Source: Alphaproteobacteria bacterium HGW-Alphaproteobacteria-14 (GTDB lineage: Bacteria; Pseudomonadota; Alphaproteobacteria; Sphingomonadales; Sphingomonadaceae). Taken from it: 49,174 bases of DNA. The DNA lies in contig PHEL01000006.1 of assembly GCA_002842925.1 (NCBI GenBank), forward strand, positions 1 to 49,174, read 5' to 3'. The number at the start of each line of letters is the position of its first letter. Position 1 is the stretch's first letter. The notes beneath the pieces are model-generated. The model was given only the letters and a program-made list of their open reading frames with translations, was not told the DNA's origin and did no database searches. Below, piece after piece: positions 1 through 8,428 of the stretch. The translations under genes and the position numbers were made by a program.

Positions 1-26
1 AGGTTGCCGCGCTGACCGTGCGCTAA
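1..26 (+). CDS. 3' end of the preceding gene, probably ctaC (oxidase subunit II)
   Basis: The first bases read in one frame as V-A-A-L-T-V-R followed by TAA at 24-26, which looks like the tail of a coding sequence. Subunit II (ctaC) normally lies directly upstream of ctaD in alphaproteobacterial aa3 operons, so ctaC is the natural candidate. Only eight codons are present, so the identity rests on context alone. Confidence 0.4.
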
Positions 27-61
27 GACATAAACGAATATCATCGGAAGAGTATCTGACA

Positions 62-1768
62 ATGGCTACCACCGCAGAAGGCTTTGACATCCACGGCGAT
101 GATCACGCGCATGATCACGCGGACCACAAGCCGGGCTTTTTCGCCCGCTGGTTCATGTCGACCAATCACAAGGACATCGGCACGATGTACCTCATCTTTG
201 CGATCATCGCAGGGATCGTGGGCGGTGCGCTGTCGGGGATCATGCGGGTTGAGCTGGCTGAGCCCGGCATTCAATACCTGACCTGGTGGGCGCAGTTCAT
301 GGGCGGTGCCAATGATATGAACACCGCGCTGCATATGTGGAACGTGTTCATCACCGCGCACGGGCTGATCATGGTGTTCTTCATGGTGATGCCGGCAATG
401 ATCGGCGGCTTTGGCAACTGGTTCGTGCCGCTGATGATCGGCGCGCCTGACATGGCCTTCCCGCGCATGAACAATATTTCGTTCTGGCTGACAGTGGCGG
501 GCTTCCTCAGCCTGGTGTTCTCGCTGTTCGTTCCCGGCGGTTCAGGCCCCGGCGCGGGCACTGGCTGGACGGTCTATGCACCGCTTTCGACCAGCGGTTC
601 GGTTGGCCCGGCGGTCGATTTCGCGATCTTCTCGCTCCACCTTGCGGGTGCTGGCTCGATTCTGGGTGCGACCAACTTCATCACCACCATCTTCAACATG
701 CGTGCGCCGGGGATGACCCTGCACAAGATGCCGTTGTTCGTGTGGTCGGTGCTGGTCACGGCCTTCCTGCTGCTGCTTGCGCTGCCGGTGCTGGCTGCGG
801 CGATCACGATGCTGCTGACCGATCGCAATTTCGGCACGACCTTCTTCGATCCGGCCGGCGGCGGCGATCCGGTGCTGTATCAGCACCTGTTCTGGTTCTT
901 CGGTCACCCGGAAGTCTACATCATGATCCTGCCGGGCTTCGGCATGATTTCGCAGATCGTGGCCACCTTCTCGAAAAAGCCGGTGTTCGGTTACCTCGGC
1001 ATGGCCTACGCGATGGTCGCCATCGGCGTGGTCGGCTTCATCGTCTGGGCGCACCATATGTATACCGTGGGCCTCGACGTGAACACCAAGATGTATTTCA
1101 CCGCCGCCACCATGGTGATCGCGGTGCCGACCGGGGTGAAGATCTTCAGCTGGATCGCCACCATGTGGGGCGGCAGCATCAGCTTCAAATCTCCGATGGT
1201 CTGGGCGATGGGCTTCATCTTCCTGTTCACCGTCGGCGGCGTCACCGGGGTGGTGCTGGCCAATGGCGGGGTCGATGACAACCTGCATGACACGTATTAT
1301 GTGGTCGCCCACTTCCACTACGTGCTGTCGATGGGCGCAGTGTTCTCGCTGTTCGCGGGCTTTTACTACTGGTTCCCGAAGATGAGCGGGCGGATGCATT
1401 CCGAACTGCTCAGCCACATCCACTTCTGGACGTTCTTCATCGGCGTGAACGTGATCTTCTTCCCGCAGCATTTCCTCGGGAGGCAGGGGATGCCGCGCCG
1501 TTATCCCGATTATCCGGAAGCGTTCCAGTTCTGGCACGAAGTCAGCACCTATGGCTATTACATCATGGCCGGGTCGATGATCTTCTTCTTCGTCAACATC
1601 GCCTACGCGCTGCTGGCAGGCAAGAAGGCGGCTGCCAATCCGTGGGGCGAAGGTGCGACGACGCTCGAATGGACGCTTTCGAGCCCGCCGCCCTATCACC
1701 AGTTTGAAACGCTGCCGGTGATCGAGGATCACCATGACTATCACGATCACCGCCCGGCAACGGCCTGA
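62..1768 (+). CDS. ctaD: Cytochrome c oxidase subunit I (aa3 type)
   Basis: This is the catalytic core of the aa3 terminal oxidase, a 568-residue inner-membrane protein of about 12 helices that reduces O2 to water and pumps protons. The metal ligands are all visible: H100 and H419 for heme a, H417 for heme a3, and H282, H331 and H332 for CuB. Y286, in GHPEVY, is the tyrosine that cross-links to a CuB histidine. The length matches the family. Both termini are unusually rich in histidine and acidic residues (residues 10-22 and the last 18), possible metal-binding tails. It opens the visible part of an operon with ctaB, ctaG and ctaE, and an ATG start with an upstream GGAAGAG supports the start chosen. 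Confidence 0.97.
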   Translation: MATTAEGFDIHGDDHAHDHADHKPGFFARWFMSTNHKDIGTMYLIFAIIAGIVGGALSGIMRVELAEPGIQYLTWWAQFMGGANDMNTALHMWNVFITAHGLIMVFFMVMPAMIGGFGNWFVPLMIGAPDMAFPRMNNISFWLTVAGFLSLVFSLFVPGGSGPGAGTGWTVYAPLSTSGSVGPAVDFAIFSLHLAGAGSILGATNFITTIFNMRAPGMTLHKMPLFVWSVLVTAFLLLLALPVLAAAITMLLTDRNFGTTFFDPAGGGDPVLYQHLFWFFGHPEVYIMILPGFGMISQIVATFSKKPVFGYLGMAYAMVAIGVVGFIVWAHHMYTVGLDVNTKMYFTAATMVIAVPTGVKIFSWIATMWGGSISFKSPMVWAMGFIFLFTVGGVTGVVLANGGVDDNLHDTYYVVAHFHYVLSMGAVFSLFAGFYYWFPKMSGRMHSELLSHIHFWTFFIGVNVIFFPQHFLGRQGMPRRYPDYPEAFQFWHEVSTYGYYIMAGSMIFFFVNIAYALLAGKKAAANPWGEGATTLEWTLSSPPPYHQFETLPVIEDHHDYHDHRPATA

Positions 1769-1880
1769 TCGCCATGCGGTGGCGGGGGGCACAGGAGGTT
1801 CCCCACCACCGAGCGGCACAACAAACGGAGAGGGCGCGGCGGCAATGCCGCGCTCTTCGCCAATGAGACACTAGAAGATT

Positions 1881-2831
1881 ATGGACACCGCCTCGCCCCC
1901 GATCAGCCCGACCAGCGCTGCCGCTACTGTGGCTGCGCTCCCGGCGGAATGGCGTGATTTTTTCACGCTGACCAAGCCTCGGGTGATGACGCTGGTGATT
2001 TTCACCGCGATCTGCGGCGTGCTGGCAGCGCCCGGCAGCATTCATCCGGTGTTGGGCTTTACCGCCATTCTCGCGATTTCGATGGGCGCGGGCGGTTCCG
2101 CCGCACTCAACCACTGGTGGGAAGCCGATCTTGACGCCGGGATGAAGCGCACCATGAACCGTCCGCTGCCCGCCGGGCGGATGCGGCGTGAAGATGCGCG
2201 CGATTTCGGGGTTTTCCTGTCGGCGGTTGCGGTGTGCCTGATGGGCGTCGCCATCGGCTGGCTGGCCGCAGCGCTGCTGCTCGGCGCGATCATCTATTAT
2301 GCGGTGATCTACACCATGTGGCTGAAACCGCGCACCCCGCAGAACATCGTCATCGGCGGCGGCGCGGGCGCGTTTCCGCCGCTGATCGGCTGGGTTGCGG
2401 TGACGGGTGATATCACCGCGATGCCGGTGCTGCTGTTCGCCATCATCTTTTTCTGGACGCCGCCGCATTTCTGGGCGCTGGCGCTGTTTGTGCAGTCGGA
2501 TTACGCCAAGGTCGGCATCCCGATGCTGCCGGTGGTCGCGGGCGAAAAAGTCACGCGCCGCCACATCATGATCTACACCTTGCTGCTGACCCCGGTTGCG
2601 ATTGCGCCGTGGGCGATTGGCGGGACAGGCTGGATCTATGGCTCGGTCGCGGTGGTCTTGTCGGCATTGTTCATCGCGCTGGCGGTTCCGGTGGCGACGC
2701 GGATGAAGGCGGTTGACGATAAAATGCTGCCCGAAAAACGCTTGTTCAAATACTCGATCGTCTATCTGTTCGTGCTGTTTGCCGCGCTCGTGGCAGACCG
2801 CGTGGCGGCCTATCAGGGATGGATCGCATGA
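1881..2831 (+). CDS. ctaB: Protoheme IX farnesyltransferase (heme O synthase)
   Basis: CtaB transfers a farnesyl group to heme b to give heme O, the precursor of the heme a used by the oxidase encoded beside it. The 316-residue polytopic protein has the UbiA-superfamily prenyl-diphosphate motif [10 protein letters not shown] near residue 75, followed by [10 protein letters not shown], and the second Asp-containing loop around [14 protein letters not shown]. It is an inner-membrane enzyme. It lies 112 bases after ctaD, and its stop codon overlaps the ATG of the next small gene (ATGA), indicating translational coupling within the oxidase operon. Confidence 0.96.
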   Translation: MDTASPPISPTSAAATVAALPAEWRDFFTLTKPRVMTLVIFTAICGVLAAPGSIHPVLGFTAILAISMGAGGSAALNHWWEADLDAGMKRTMNRPLPAGRMRREDARDFGVFLSAVAVCLMGVAIGWLAAALLLGAIIYYAVIYTMWLKPRTPQNIVIGGGAGAFPPLIGWVAVTGDITAMPVLLFAIIFFWTPPHFWALALFVQSDYAKVGIPMLPVVAGEKVTRRHIMIYTLLLTPVAIAPWAIGGTGWIYGSVAVVLSALFIALAVPVATRMKAVDDKMLPEKRLFKYSIVYLFVLFAALVADRVAAYQGWIA

Positions 2832-2956
2832 CCCCCGAAGAAGAAACCGAATACCGCCGCCGCCGGAAAAGCCGCAACCTTGTGGTCGCGGGCACGCTGT
2901 TGTTCTTCGTGGTGTTGTTTTACGCGATCACCATCGTGCGGATCGGAGACGGTTGA
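2828..2956 (+). CDS. Small single-helix membrane protein (CoxF-like), 42 aa
   Basis: A short gene begins in the ATGA overlap with ctaB and ends in a TGATG overlap with ctaG, so it is tightly locked into the operon. The product has a charged, Arg-rich cytoplasmic N-terminus ([17 protein letters not shown]) and one hydrophobic helix (about residues 18-38). Small proteins of this type are found between ctaB and ctaG in many alphaproteobacteria and are often labelled CoxF; they are presumed to help oxidase assembly, but no biochemical role can be read from the sequence. The position and overlaps on both sides are the main reason to believe that it is real. Confidence 0.8.
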   Translation: MTPEEETEYRRRRKSRNLVVAGTLLFFVVLFYAITIVRIGDG

Positions 2957-3561
2957 TGGCAACGCTCCCGCCCGTCACGCAGACCAACGAAGCCACGCGG
3001 AGCAATGTGCGCGTCGGCGTGCTGGCGTTTATGGGTGCGCTGTTCATGCTCGGCCTCGGCTATGCATCGGTGCCGCTCTATCGGCTGTTCTGTCAGGTCA
3101 CCGGATTTGGCGGCACCACGCAGGTGGCAAGCGAGGCTGAGGCCGCGCGCGCCGCCGTGAATGCGACGGGGCAGAAAATCTCGATCCGCTTCGATGCCTC
3201 CACCGCAAGCGATATGCCGTGGACATTCCGCCCCAGTCAGGCGACCGACACCATCACCATTGGTGAACGCGACATCGCCACCTATGTCGCCCGCAATGAA
3301 AGTTCGCGCTCAGTTACCGGGATGGCGACTTTCAATGTGACGCCGGTGCAGGCGGGTCAGTATTTCAACAAGATCCAATGCTTCTGTTTCACCGAACAAA
3401 CACTCGCGCCGGGGCAGGAAGTGATCATGCCGGTTTTGTATTACGTCGATCCGGCAATGCTGGACGATCCGAATATGCGGGGCGTTGAGCAGATCACGTT
3501 GAGCTACACTTTTCACCGCACGGATGATCCGGTAAATCCGGCGTCTGCGCGCACCAACTGA
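2956..3561 (+). CDS. ctaG: Cytochrome c oxidase assembly factor CtaG/Cox11 (copper chaperone)
   Basis: Cox11/CtaG delivers copper to the CuB site of subunit I on the periplasmic side of the membrane. The 201-residue protein has one N-terminal membrane helix (about 22-42) and a periplasmic immunoglobulin-like domain carrying the invariant copper-binding C142-F-C144 within K-I-Q-C-F-C-F. The start at 2956 was chosen because it overlaps the stop of the preceding small gene and gives the normal family length; the longer open frame upstream lies inside ctaB. Subunit III follows 32 bases downstream. Confidence 0.95.
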   Translation: MATLPPVTQTNEATRSNVRVGVLAFMGALFMLGLGYASVPLYRLFCQVTGFGGTTQVASEAEAARAAVNATGQKISIRFDASTASDMPWTFRPSQATDTITIGERDIATYVARNESSRSVTGMATFNVTPVQAGQYFNKIQCFCFTEQTLAPGQEVIMPVLYYVDPAMLDDPNMRGVEQITLSYTFHRTDDPVNPASARTN

Positions 3562-3593
3562 ACCTTTACGTAACCCAGGGACTGGACTGACCA

Positions 3594-4463
3594 ATGGCTG
3601 GCAAGGCAAACCACGATTATCACATCCTTGAACCCGATATCTGGCCGTTGATCGGCTCGATTTCGGCGCTGACTTTCACCAGCGGCATGGTGCTGAGCTT
3701 TCATCCCGAGCTGTTCGGTATGGCGTCCAAAGTCGTAGTGTGGGCGGGACTTGCAGGATTGCTGGCGACCTTCTTCATGTGGTTCCGCAATGTCGTGATC
3801 GAAGCCCAGCGCGGCGATCATACTCCGGTGGTGCAGCTGCATATGCGGTATGGCATGATCCTGTTCATCGCGTCCGAAGTGATGTTCTTCGTCGGCTGGT
3901 TCTGGAGCTTCTTCGATTTTGCGCTGTTCCCGACCGCGCTTGAATTTGATCACGCCACCGGCGCGACGACGAGCCTGTTCGGCACCGAAGGCGCAGTCGC
4001 CGCGTTCATCCCCAAGGGCATGGTAGTGCTCGATCCCTTTGCGCTGCCGCTGCTCAACACGATGATCCTGCTGTGTTCGGGCACCACGGTAACCTGGGCG
4101 CATCATTCGCTGATCCACGGTGATCGTGAAGGGCTCAAGCAGGGCCTTTGGGCGACAATTGCGCTGGGCGTGCTGTTCAGCTCGATCCAGGCCTATGAAT
4201 ATGGTGTCGCGCCGTTCGGCTTTGGCGGGAACACCTATTCGAGCGCGTTCTACATGGCGACTGGGTTCCACGGATTCCACGTGTTGATCGGGACGATCTT
4301 CCTCAGCGTGTGCCTGTTCCGTTCGTATATCGGCCACTTCACCCCGCGCCAGCATTTCGGTTTCGAAGCTGCCGCCTGGTATTGGCATTTTGTCGATGTG
4401 GTGTGGCTGTTCCTGTTCGTCGCCGTCTATGTGTGGGGCGGCTGGGGCGCTGAATTCCATTGA
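3594..4463 (+). CDS. ctaE: Cytochrome c oxidase subunit III
   Basis: Subunit III is the third core subunit of the aa3 oxidase; it stabilises subunit I and the oxygen channel. The 289-residue protein starts with the typical NHDYHILEPDIWPLIGS segment and has about seven transmembrane helices. Conserved features include WFWSFFDFALFP and the final helix W-Y-W-H-F-V-D-V-V-W-L-F. The ATG follows a GGACTGACC sequence. Its stop codon overlaps the next ATG by one base, so the downstream DUF983 gene belongs to the same transcript. Confidence 0.96.
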   Translation: MAGKANHDYHILEPDIWPLIGSISALTFTSGMVLSFHPELFGMASKVVVWAGLAGLLATFFMWFRNVVIEAQRGDHTPVVQLHMRYGMILFIASEVMFFVGWFWSFFDFALFPTALEFDHATGATTSLFGTEGAVAAFIPKGMVVLDPFALPLLNTMILLCSGTTVTWAHHSLIHGDREGLKQGLWATIALGVLFSSIQAYEYGVAPFGFGGNTYSSAFYMATGFHGFHVLIGTIFLSVCLFRSYIGHFTPRQHFGFEAAAWYWHFVDVVWLFLFVAVYVWGGWGAEFH

Positions 4464-4837
4464 TGAGTGCGGACGATAGTCCGAATGAAAATATGGGGCA
4501 GCCGGGATTAGTCTCGGCTGCCCTTTCCGGTTTGTGCCCCCGCTGCGGTGCCAGGACGCTGTTTGCTGCGCCTGCCCGGTTGGCGGGTCAGTGCAGTGAC
4601 TGTGGGCTGGATGTGTGCAAGCTGGAACGCGGCGGTCGGTTTGTCGGCGTGATCACGATGCTGCTCGCGCTGGCGCTGATACTTGCCGCGCTGGGGGTGG
4701 ACGCGTTGCTGAGGCCGCCCTTGTGGCTATCGCTGCTGTTCTGGGGGCCGGTGACGGTGGGAATCGTGATCGGCAGCCTGAGGTTCTACAAGACCATGTG
4801 GGTCTATCACCAATACGAGGAACACCAGCAACCATGA
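4463..4837 (+). CDS. DUF983 zinc-ribbon membrane protein
   Basis: A 124-residue protein with an N-terminal four-cysteine zinc ribbon (C25, C28, C44, C47: GLCPRCGARTLF...QCSDCG) followed by two membrane helices (about 61-80 and 86-106). This is the DUF983 family, which sits between subunit III and SURF1 in many sphingomonad and rhizobial aa3 operons; a role in oxidase biogenesis is inferred from that context only. The ATG at 4463 was preferred over the TTG three bases earlier. The stop overlaps the SURF1 start in an ATGA, showing translational coupling. Confidence 0.88.
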   Translation: MSADDSPNENMGQPGLVSAALSGLCPRCGARTLFAAPARLAGQCSDCGLDVCKLERGGRFVGVITMLLALALILAALGVDALLRPPLWLSLLFWGPVTVGIVIGSLRFYKTMWVYHQYEEHQQP

Positions 4838-5397
4838 CCGCCCGCCGTGTGCCGATCATCCCGACAATCATCGTGCTGGCGGCGGTGGCGACGATGATCG
4901 CGCTCGGCGTGTGGCAATTGGGGCGCTTGGCCGAGAAAGAGACGCTGATTGCGCGCTACACGGCGGCGGCGGGTGAAGGCGAGGTGGCCGCCTTCCCACT
5001 TGGTGGGACGGGCGAGGACGTGCTGTTCCGCCGCAGTCAGGTTGCTTGCGCAGAGGTGGAGAAGATCGAAGCTGTATCGGGCACCTCGGCGCGCGGGCAG
5101 AAGGGTTGGGTTCACCGCGCCACTTGCAGCGTAAGCCCGGGCGCTGTCGTTATGGTCGATCTGGGATACAGCCGCGACCTTGCCAAGCCCGGCTTCGCTG
5201 GCGGCGCGATAACCGGCATAATCGCCCCCGGCCCGCGCCTCGTCGCTGACCCGCCGCAGGCAGGTTTGGAAGCAATGGCCAAGCCCGATCCCGGCGACCT
5301 GCCCAACAACCACCTCGCCTATGCCGGGCAGTGGTTCTTCTTCGCGCTGACCGCGCTGGTCATCTACGTGCTGGCATTACGCCGCCGCCGAGGCTAA
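4834..5397 (+). CDS. SURF1 family oxidase assembly protein
   Basis: SURF1 proteins assist heme a insertion into subunit I. The 187-residue product has the expected two-helix hairpin topology: an N-terminal helix (residues 7-26) ending in LGVWQLGRLAEKE, a periplasmic loop, and a C-terminal helix (about 164-182) preceded by the conserved PNNHLAYAGQWFFFALTAL. It is shorter than the roughly 240 residues of mitochondrial-type SURF1, but the signature segments at both ends are present, so it appears to be a compact form rather than a fragment. Two extracytoplasmic cysteines (near residues 71 and 96) are notable. It ends the oxidase block; thrC starts 10 bases later. Confidence 0.9.
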   Translation: MTARRVPIIPTIIVLAAVATMIALGVWQLGRLAEKETLIARYTAAAGEGEVAAFPLGGTGEDVLFRRSQVACAEVEKIEAVSGTSARGQKGWVHRATCSVSPGAVVMVDLGYSRDLAKPGFAGGAITGIIAPGPRLVADPPQAGLEAMAKPDPGDLPNNHLAYAGQWFFFALTALVIYVLALRRRRG

Positions 5398-5407
5398 CCC
5401 GCGCGCC

Positions 5408-6817
5408 ATGCAATACGTCTCGACACGCGGGAGCGCACCGGCGCTCGATTTCGAAGGGGTGACACTCGCAGGCCTCGCCAGCGACGGGGGGCTGTATCTG
5501 CCTGCCGAATGGCCGCGTTTCAGCGCAGCCGAGATCCGCGAGATGCGCGGCCTTGCCTATCCCGATCTGGCTGCGCGGATCATGGCGCCGTTCGTTGCGC
5601 CCAGCCTGACCGAGGATGAACTGCTCGCCCTGTGCCATACGGTCTATGGCGATTTCGGCCATGCCGCAGTCACACCTCTGGTGCAGATCGATCAGCAGCA
5701 CTGGCTGCTCGAACTGTTTCACGGCCCGACGCTGGCGTTCAAGGACGTGGCGCTGCAATTGCTCGGCCGCCTGTTCGAGACTTTCCTCGAACGGCGCGGC
5801 GAACGCCTCACCATCGTCGGCGCGACCAGCGGGGACACCGGATCGGCCGCGATTCAGGCGGTGGCGGGGCTGGACCGCGTGGAGATTTTCATGCTCCACC
5901 CCAAGGGCCGGGTGAGCGACGTGCAGCGCCGCCAGATGACCACGGTGCTTAGCCCCAACGTCCGCAACCTCGCCATCGAAGGCAGCTTCGATGATGCGCA
6001 GGCCCATGTGAAGCGGATGTTCAACGATGGCGACGTCACCGCCACGCTGAACCTCGGTGCGGTCAATTCGATCAACTGGGCGCGGTTGATGGCGCAGGTG
6101 GTGTATTATTTCGCATCGGCGCTGCAACTTGGCGCGCCCGATCGGACGGTCGCCTATTCGGTGCCGACCGGCAATTTCGGCGATGTATTTGCCGGATACG
6201 TCGCCGCGAAGATGGGCTTGCCGATTGAACGCCTGATCGTCGCCACTAACATCAACGATATCCTCCATCGTGCCTTGTCCAGCGGCGATTATTCGGCGGG
6301 CGGGGTCACGCCGACGATCACCCCTTCGATGGACATTCAGGTCAGCTCCAATTTCGAACGCCTGCTGTTCGATGCAGGTGGCCGCGATGGCGCCGCGATG
6401 GCCGAACAGATGCGGGCCTTCGAAGCCACCAAGGCGATGCAGCTGACCAATGCCCAGCGTGAAGCTGCCGCAGCATTGTTCACCAGCGCGCGCGCCGATC
6501 AGGTTGAAACCGCCCGTGCGCTGCAATGGGCTTACCGTGCGGCAGGGCAGGTGATCGATCCGCATACCGGCGTCGGCCTCCACTGCGCGCAGGCCGAGGC
6601 GGACAGCGTGGCTGCGGGCGTGCCGATCGTCACCCTCGCCACCGCGCATCCGGCTAAGTTCCCCGACGCGGTGGAACGCGCCATCGGTGTGCGTCCTTCG
6701 CTGCCAGCGCGGGTGGGCGACCTGTTCGGGCGGGCGGAAAGCTTCACCGAACTGGCAGGCGATTATGCCACCACCCGCGATCATGTGCTGGAGAACGCTG
6801 CGGGATCGCAGGCGTAA
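5408..6817 (+). CDS. thrC: Threonine synthase
   Basis: ThrC converts O-phospho-L-homoserine to L-threonine using pyridoxal phosphate. The 469-residue length and the N-terminal MQYVSTRG...GLASDGGLYLP fit the long bacterial/fungal class. The PLP lysine is K112 in HGPTLAFKDVALQ, and the phosphate-binding GATSGDTGSAA follows at about 139-149. The gene follows SURF1 by 10 bases and its TAA overlaps the ATG of the methyltransferase gene, so it may be co-transcribed with the end of the oxidase operon. There is no sign of a transcription attenuator upstream. Confidence 0.96.
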   Translation: MQYVSTRGSAPALDFEGVTLAGLASDGGLYLPAEWPRFSAAEIREMRGLAYPDLAARIMAPFVAPSLTEDELLALCHTVYGDFGHAAVTPLVQIDQQHWLLELFHGPTLAFKDVALQLLGRLFETFLERRGERLTIVGATSGDTGSAAIQAVAGLDRVEIFMLHPKGRVSDVQRRQMTTVLSPNVRNLAIEGSFDDAQAHVKRMFNDGDVTATLNLGAVNSINWARLMAQVVYYFASALQLGAPDRTVAYSVPTGNFGDVFAGYVAAKMGLPIERLIVATNINDILHRALSSGDYSAGGVTPTITPSMDIQVSSNFERLLFDAGGRDGAAMAEQMRAFEATKAMQLTNAQREAAAALFTSARADQVETARALQWAYRAAGQVIDPHTGVGLHCAQAEADSVAAGVPIVTLATAHPAKFPDAVERAIGVRPSLPARVGDLFGRAESFTELAGDYATTRDHVLENAAGSQA

Positions 6818-7707
6818 TGGCACACCTCGTCCAGCAACCGCTGGTGATGGCGTGCGAGGGGTGGGATTCCTACCGCCTCCTCGACAGCGGCGCGGGCCGC
6901 AAGTGGGAGGCATTTGGCCCCCATTCCTTCATCCGCCCCGAACCGCAGGCTATGTGGCAGCCGCGCATGGAGGAATGGCCCGCAGCGGGCGAATTCATCC
7001 CCGGATCGGACGAGGACGGCGGCGGGCGCTGGAGCTTCACGGCTGACCTGCCGGATGATGGCTGGCCGCTGGCGTGGGACGAGGTGCGCTTCACTGCCAG
7101 GCCCACCCCGTTCCGCCACCTGCAATTCTTCCCCGACATGGCTCCGGTGTGGGAATGGATGCGCGGGCAGCTTGACGGGATGACCGAGGCGGAAACCCTC
7201 AACCTGTTCGGCTACACCGGGCTTGGCAGTCTCGCACTGTCGCGCCACGGCAAGGTCACGCATGTCGATGCCTCGAAGAAATCCGTGGCACAGGCGCGGG
7301 AAAACGCCGCTCTTTCAGAGATGGAAGACCGCCCGATCCGCTGGCTGGTCGACGATGCGGCGAAGTTCGCCGCGCGCGAAGTGCGGCGCGGGCGGCGCTA
7401 TGACGGGATCATCCTTGATCCGCCCAAGTTCGGGCGCGGGCCGGATGGCGAAGTGTGGCGGCTGGAAGAACACCTGCCCGGTCTGATCGCGGATTGCGCC
7501 AAGCTGCTCGATGCCGACAGCCGCTTCCTGTTCCTCACCGTCTATGCGGTGCGGATGAGCAGCCTTGCGATTGCGGGGTTGCTGCAAGAGGCATTGGCTC
7601 ATCTGCCCGGCCAGATCGAACACGGCGATCTTGCCGTGCGCGAGGACAGTGAGGGCGGCAGGTTGCTCCCCACCGCAATCTTCGCGCGGTGGAGCAATCC
7701 CGGCTAA
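6817..7707 (+). CDS. Class I SAM-dependent methyltransferase, RlmI/RlmL-like (putative rRNA methyltransferase)
   Basis: The 296-residue protein has a Rossmann methyltransferase core: motif I N-L-F-G-Y-T-G-L-G-S (about 128-137), an acidic motif II V-T-H-V-D-A-S-K-K, and the catalytic motif IV D-P-P-K-F-G-R-G near residue 203. The D-P-P-K motif and VDASK are typical of the RlmI/RlmK group of 23S rRNA m5C/m2G methyltransferases, but no PUA domain is present at the N-terminus, so the exact substrate is unassigned. It starts in a TAATG overlap with thrC. folB follows after 12 bases. Confidence 0.85.
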   Translation: MAHLVQQPLVMACEGWDSYRLLDSGAGRKWEAFGPHSFIRPEPQAMWQPRMEEWPAAGEFIPGSDEDGGGRWSFTADLPDDGWPLAWDEVRFTARPTPFRHLQFFPDMAPVWEWMRGQLDGMTEAETLNLFGYTGLGSLALSRHGKVTHVDASKKSVAQARENAALSEMEDRPIRWLVDDAAKFAAREVRRGRRYDGIILDPPKFGRGPDGEVWRLEEHLPGLIADCAKLLDADSRFLFLTVYAVRMSSLAIAGLLQEALAHLPGQIEHGDLAVREDSEGGRLLPTAIFARWSNPG

Positions 7708-7719
7708 AGGCTGCGCACC

Positions 7720-8106
7720 ATGACCGATTCGCTCACCCTTGAAGTCGCCGATCTTGAAACCGATGTCCTCACCGGCATCTATTCCGAGGAGACGGGCAAG
7801 CCGCAGCCGTTGCGCATCACCATCACCGCGCGTTACACGGTGGCGGATCACTACGATCCCGATACCCCGCTTGATGCGTCAAAGAATTACATGGACCTGA
7901 AATTCGCCGCTACTGACGGCCTGCCGCAGGGCGTGCATTTCAAACTGATCGAAGCGGTGGCTGATCACATCTGCGAAACGCTGTTCGTGCAGGACGCGCG
8001 GGTTGAGGCGGTGACGGTCAAGATCGTCAAGCTCGCGATTGCCGAGGCGAATGAGAAGATCGGCATTACCCTCCACCGCGAACGCCCCACCGGCCCGGCG
8101 GTGTAA
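7720..8106 (+). CDS. folB: Dihydroneopterin aldolase
   Basis: FolB cleaves dihydroneopterin to 6-hydroxymethyl-dihydropterin in folate synthesis. The 128-residue length and the tunnelling-fold pattern fit: the N-terminal L-E-V...T-G-I-Y-S-E-E supplies the catalytic/pterin-binding glutamate, the Y-M-D-L-K region corresponds to the conserved NYxx loop, HFKLIEAVADHICETLF is the long helix, and V-K-I-V-K-L supplies the conserved lysine. There is some ambiguity with the paralogous FolX epimerase. The neighbouring molybdopterin genes suggest a pterin-metabolism cluster. Confidence 0.85.
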   Translation: MTDSLTLEVADLETDVLTGIYSEETGKPQPLRITITARYTVADHYDPDTPLDASKNYMDLKFAATDGLPQGVHFKLIEAVADHICETLFVQDARVEAVTVKIVKLAIAEANEKIGITLHRERPTGPAV

Positions 8107-8110
8107 GGCG

Positions 8111-8428
8111 ATGATGCGGCAGATCGAGGTTGGCCTGCTGCCCGATGCTGCGCTGGATGCGGCAGGCGCTTTCATGGCGTTCCACCTCCAATCTGCGCGG
8201 GCGCTGCTGAACCAATCCGATTGCACCGCGCTGGCGATCATCCTGCCGCCGGCCGCGCATGATCACCGTGATTGGCGGTTGGCGCTGGCCCGCGATCTGG
8301 CGCGCGAGGCCGCCCCCCGGCGGGTCAATGTGGTGGCCGGGCCACCCGGAGAGACACTTGATCAGACGCTGCGCTTTTTGGCAGATGCGCCCGGCGTGAC
8401 TGGGCAGTATATGGTGTGCCATGTCTGA
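8111..8428 (+). CDS. Small Rossmann-fold-like protein of unknown function, 105 aa
   Basis: The gene lies between folB and moaA, overlapping the moaA start by 8 bases, so it is in the operon. The product contains a hydrophobic strand CTALAIILPPAA, a W-R-L-A-L-A-R-D-L-A-R-E helix and a second strand RVNVVAGPP, an alternating pattern like a truncated short-chain-dehydrogenase Rossmann half. No glycine-rich dinucleotide loop or Y-x-x-x-K catalytic motif is visible, so it is probably not a complete oxidoreductase. The start at 8111 gives the MMRQIEVG terminus and was chosen because the open frame upstream lies inside folB. A pterin-related accessory role is only an inference from location. Confidence 0.7.
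   Translation: MMRQIEVGLLPDAALDAAGAFMAFHLQSARALLNQSDCTALAIILPPAAHDHRDWRLALARDLAREAAPRRVNVVAGPPGETLDQTLRFLADAPGVTGQYMVCHV

Noticed and set aside
542-1819. Long open frame (425 codons) antisense to ctaD
   Set aside because: It is rich in His, Asp and Arg, the signature of GC-rich antisense translation, and ctaD is unquestionable on the other strand.
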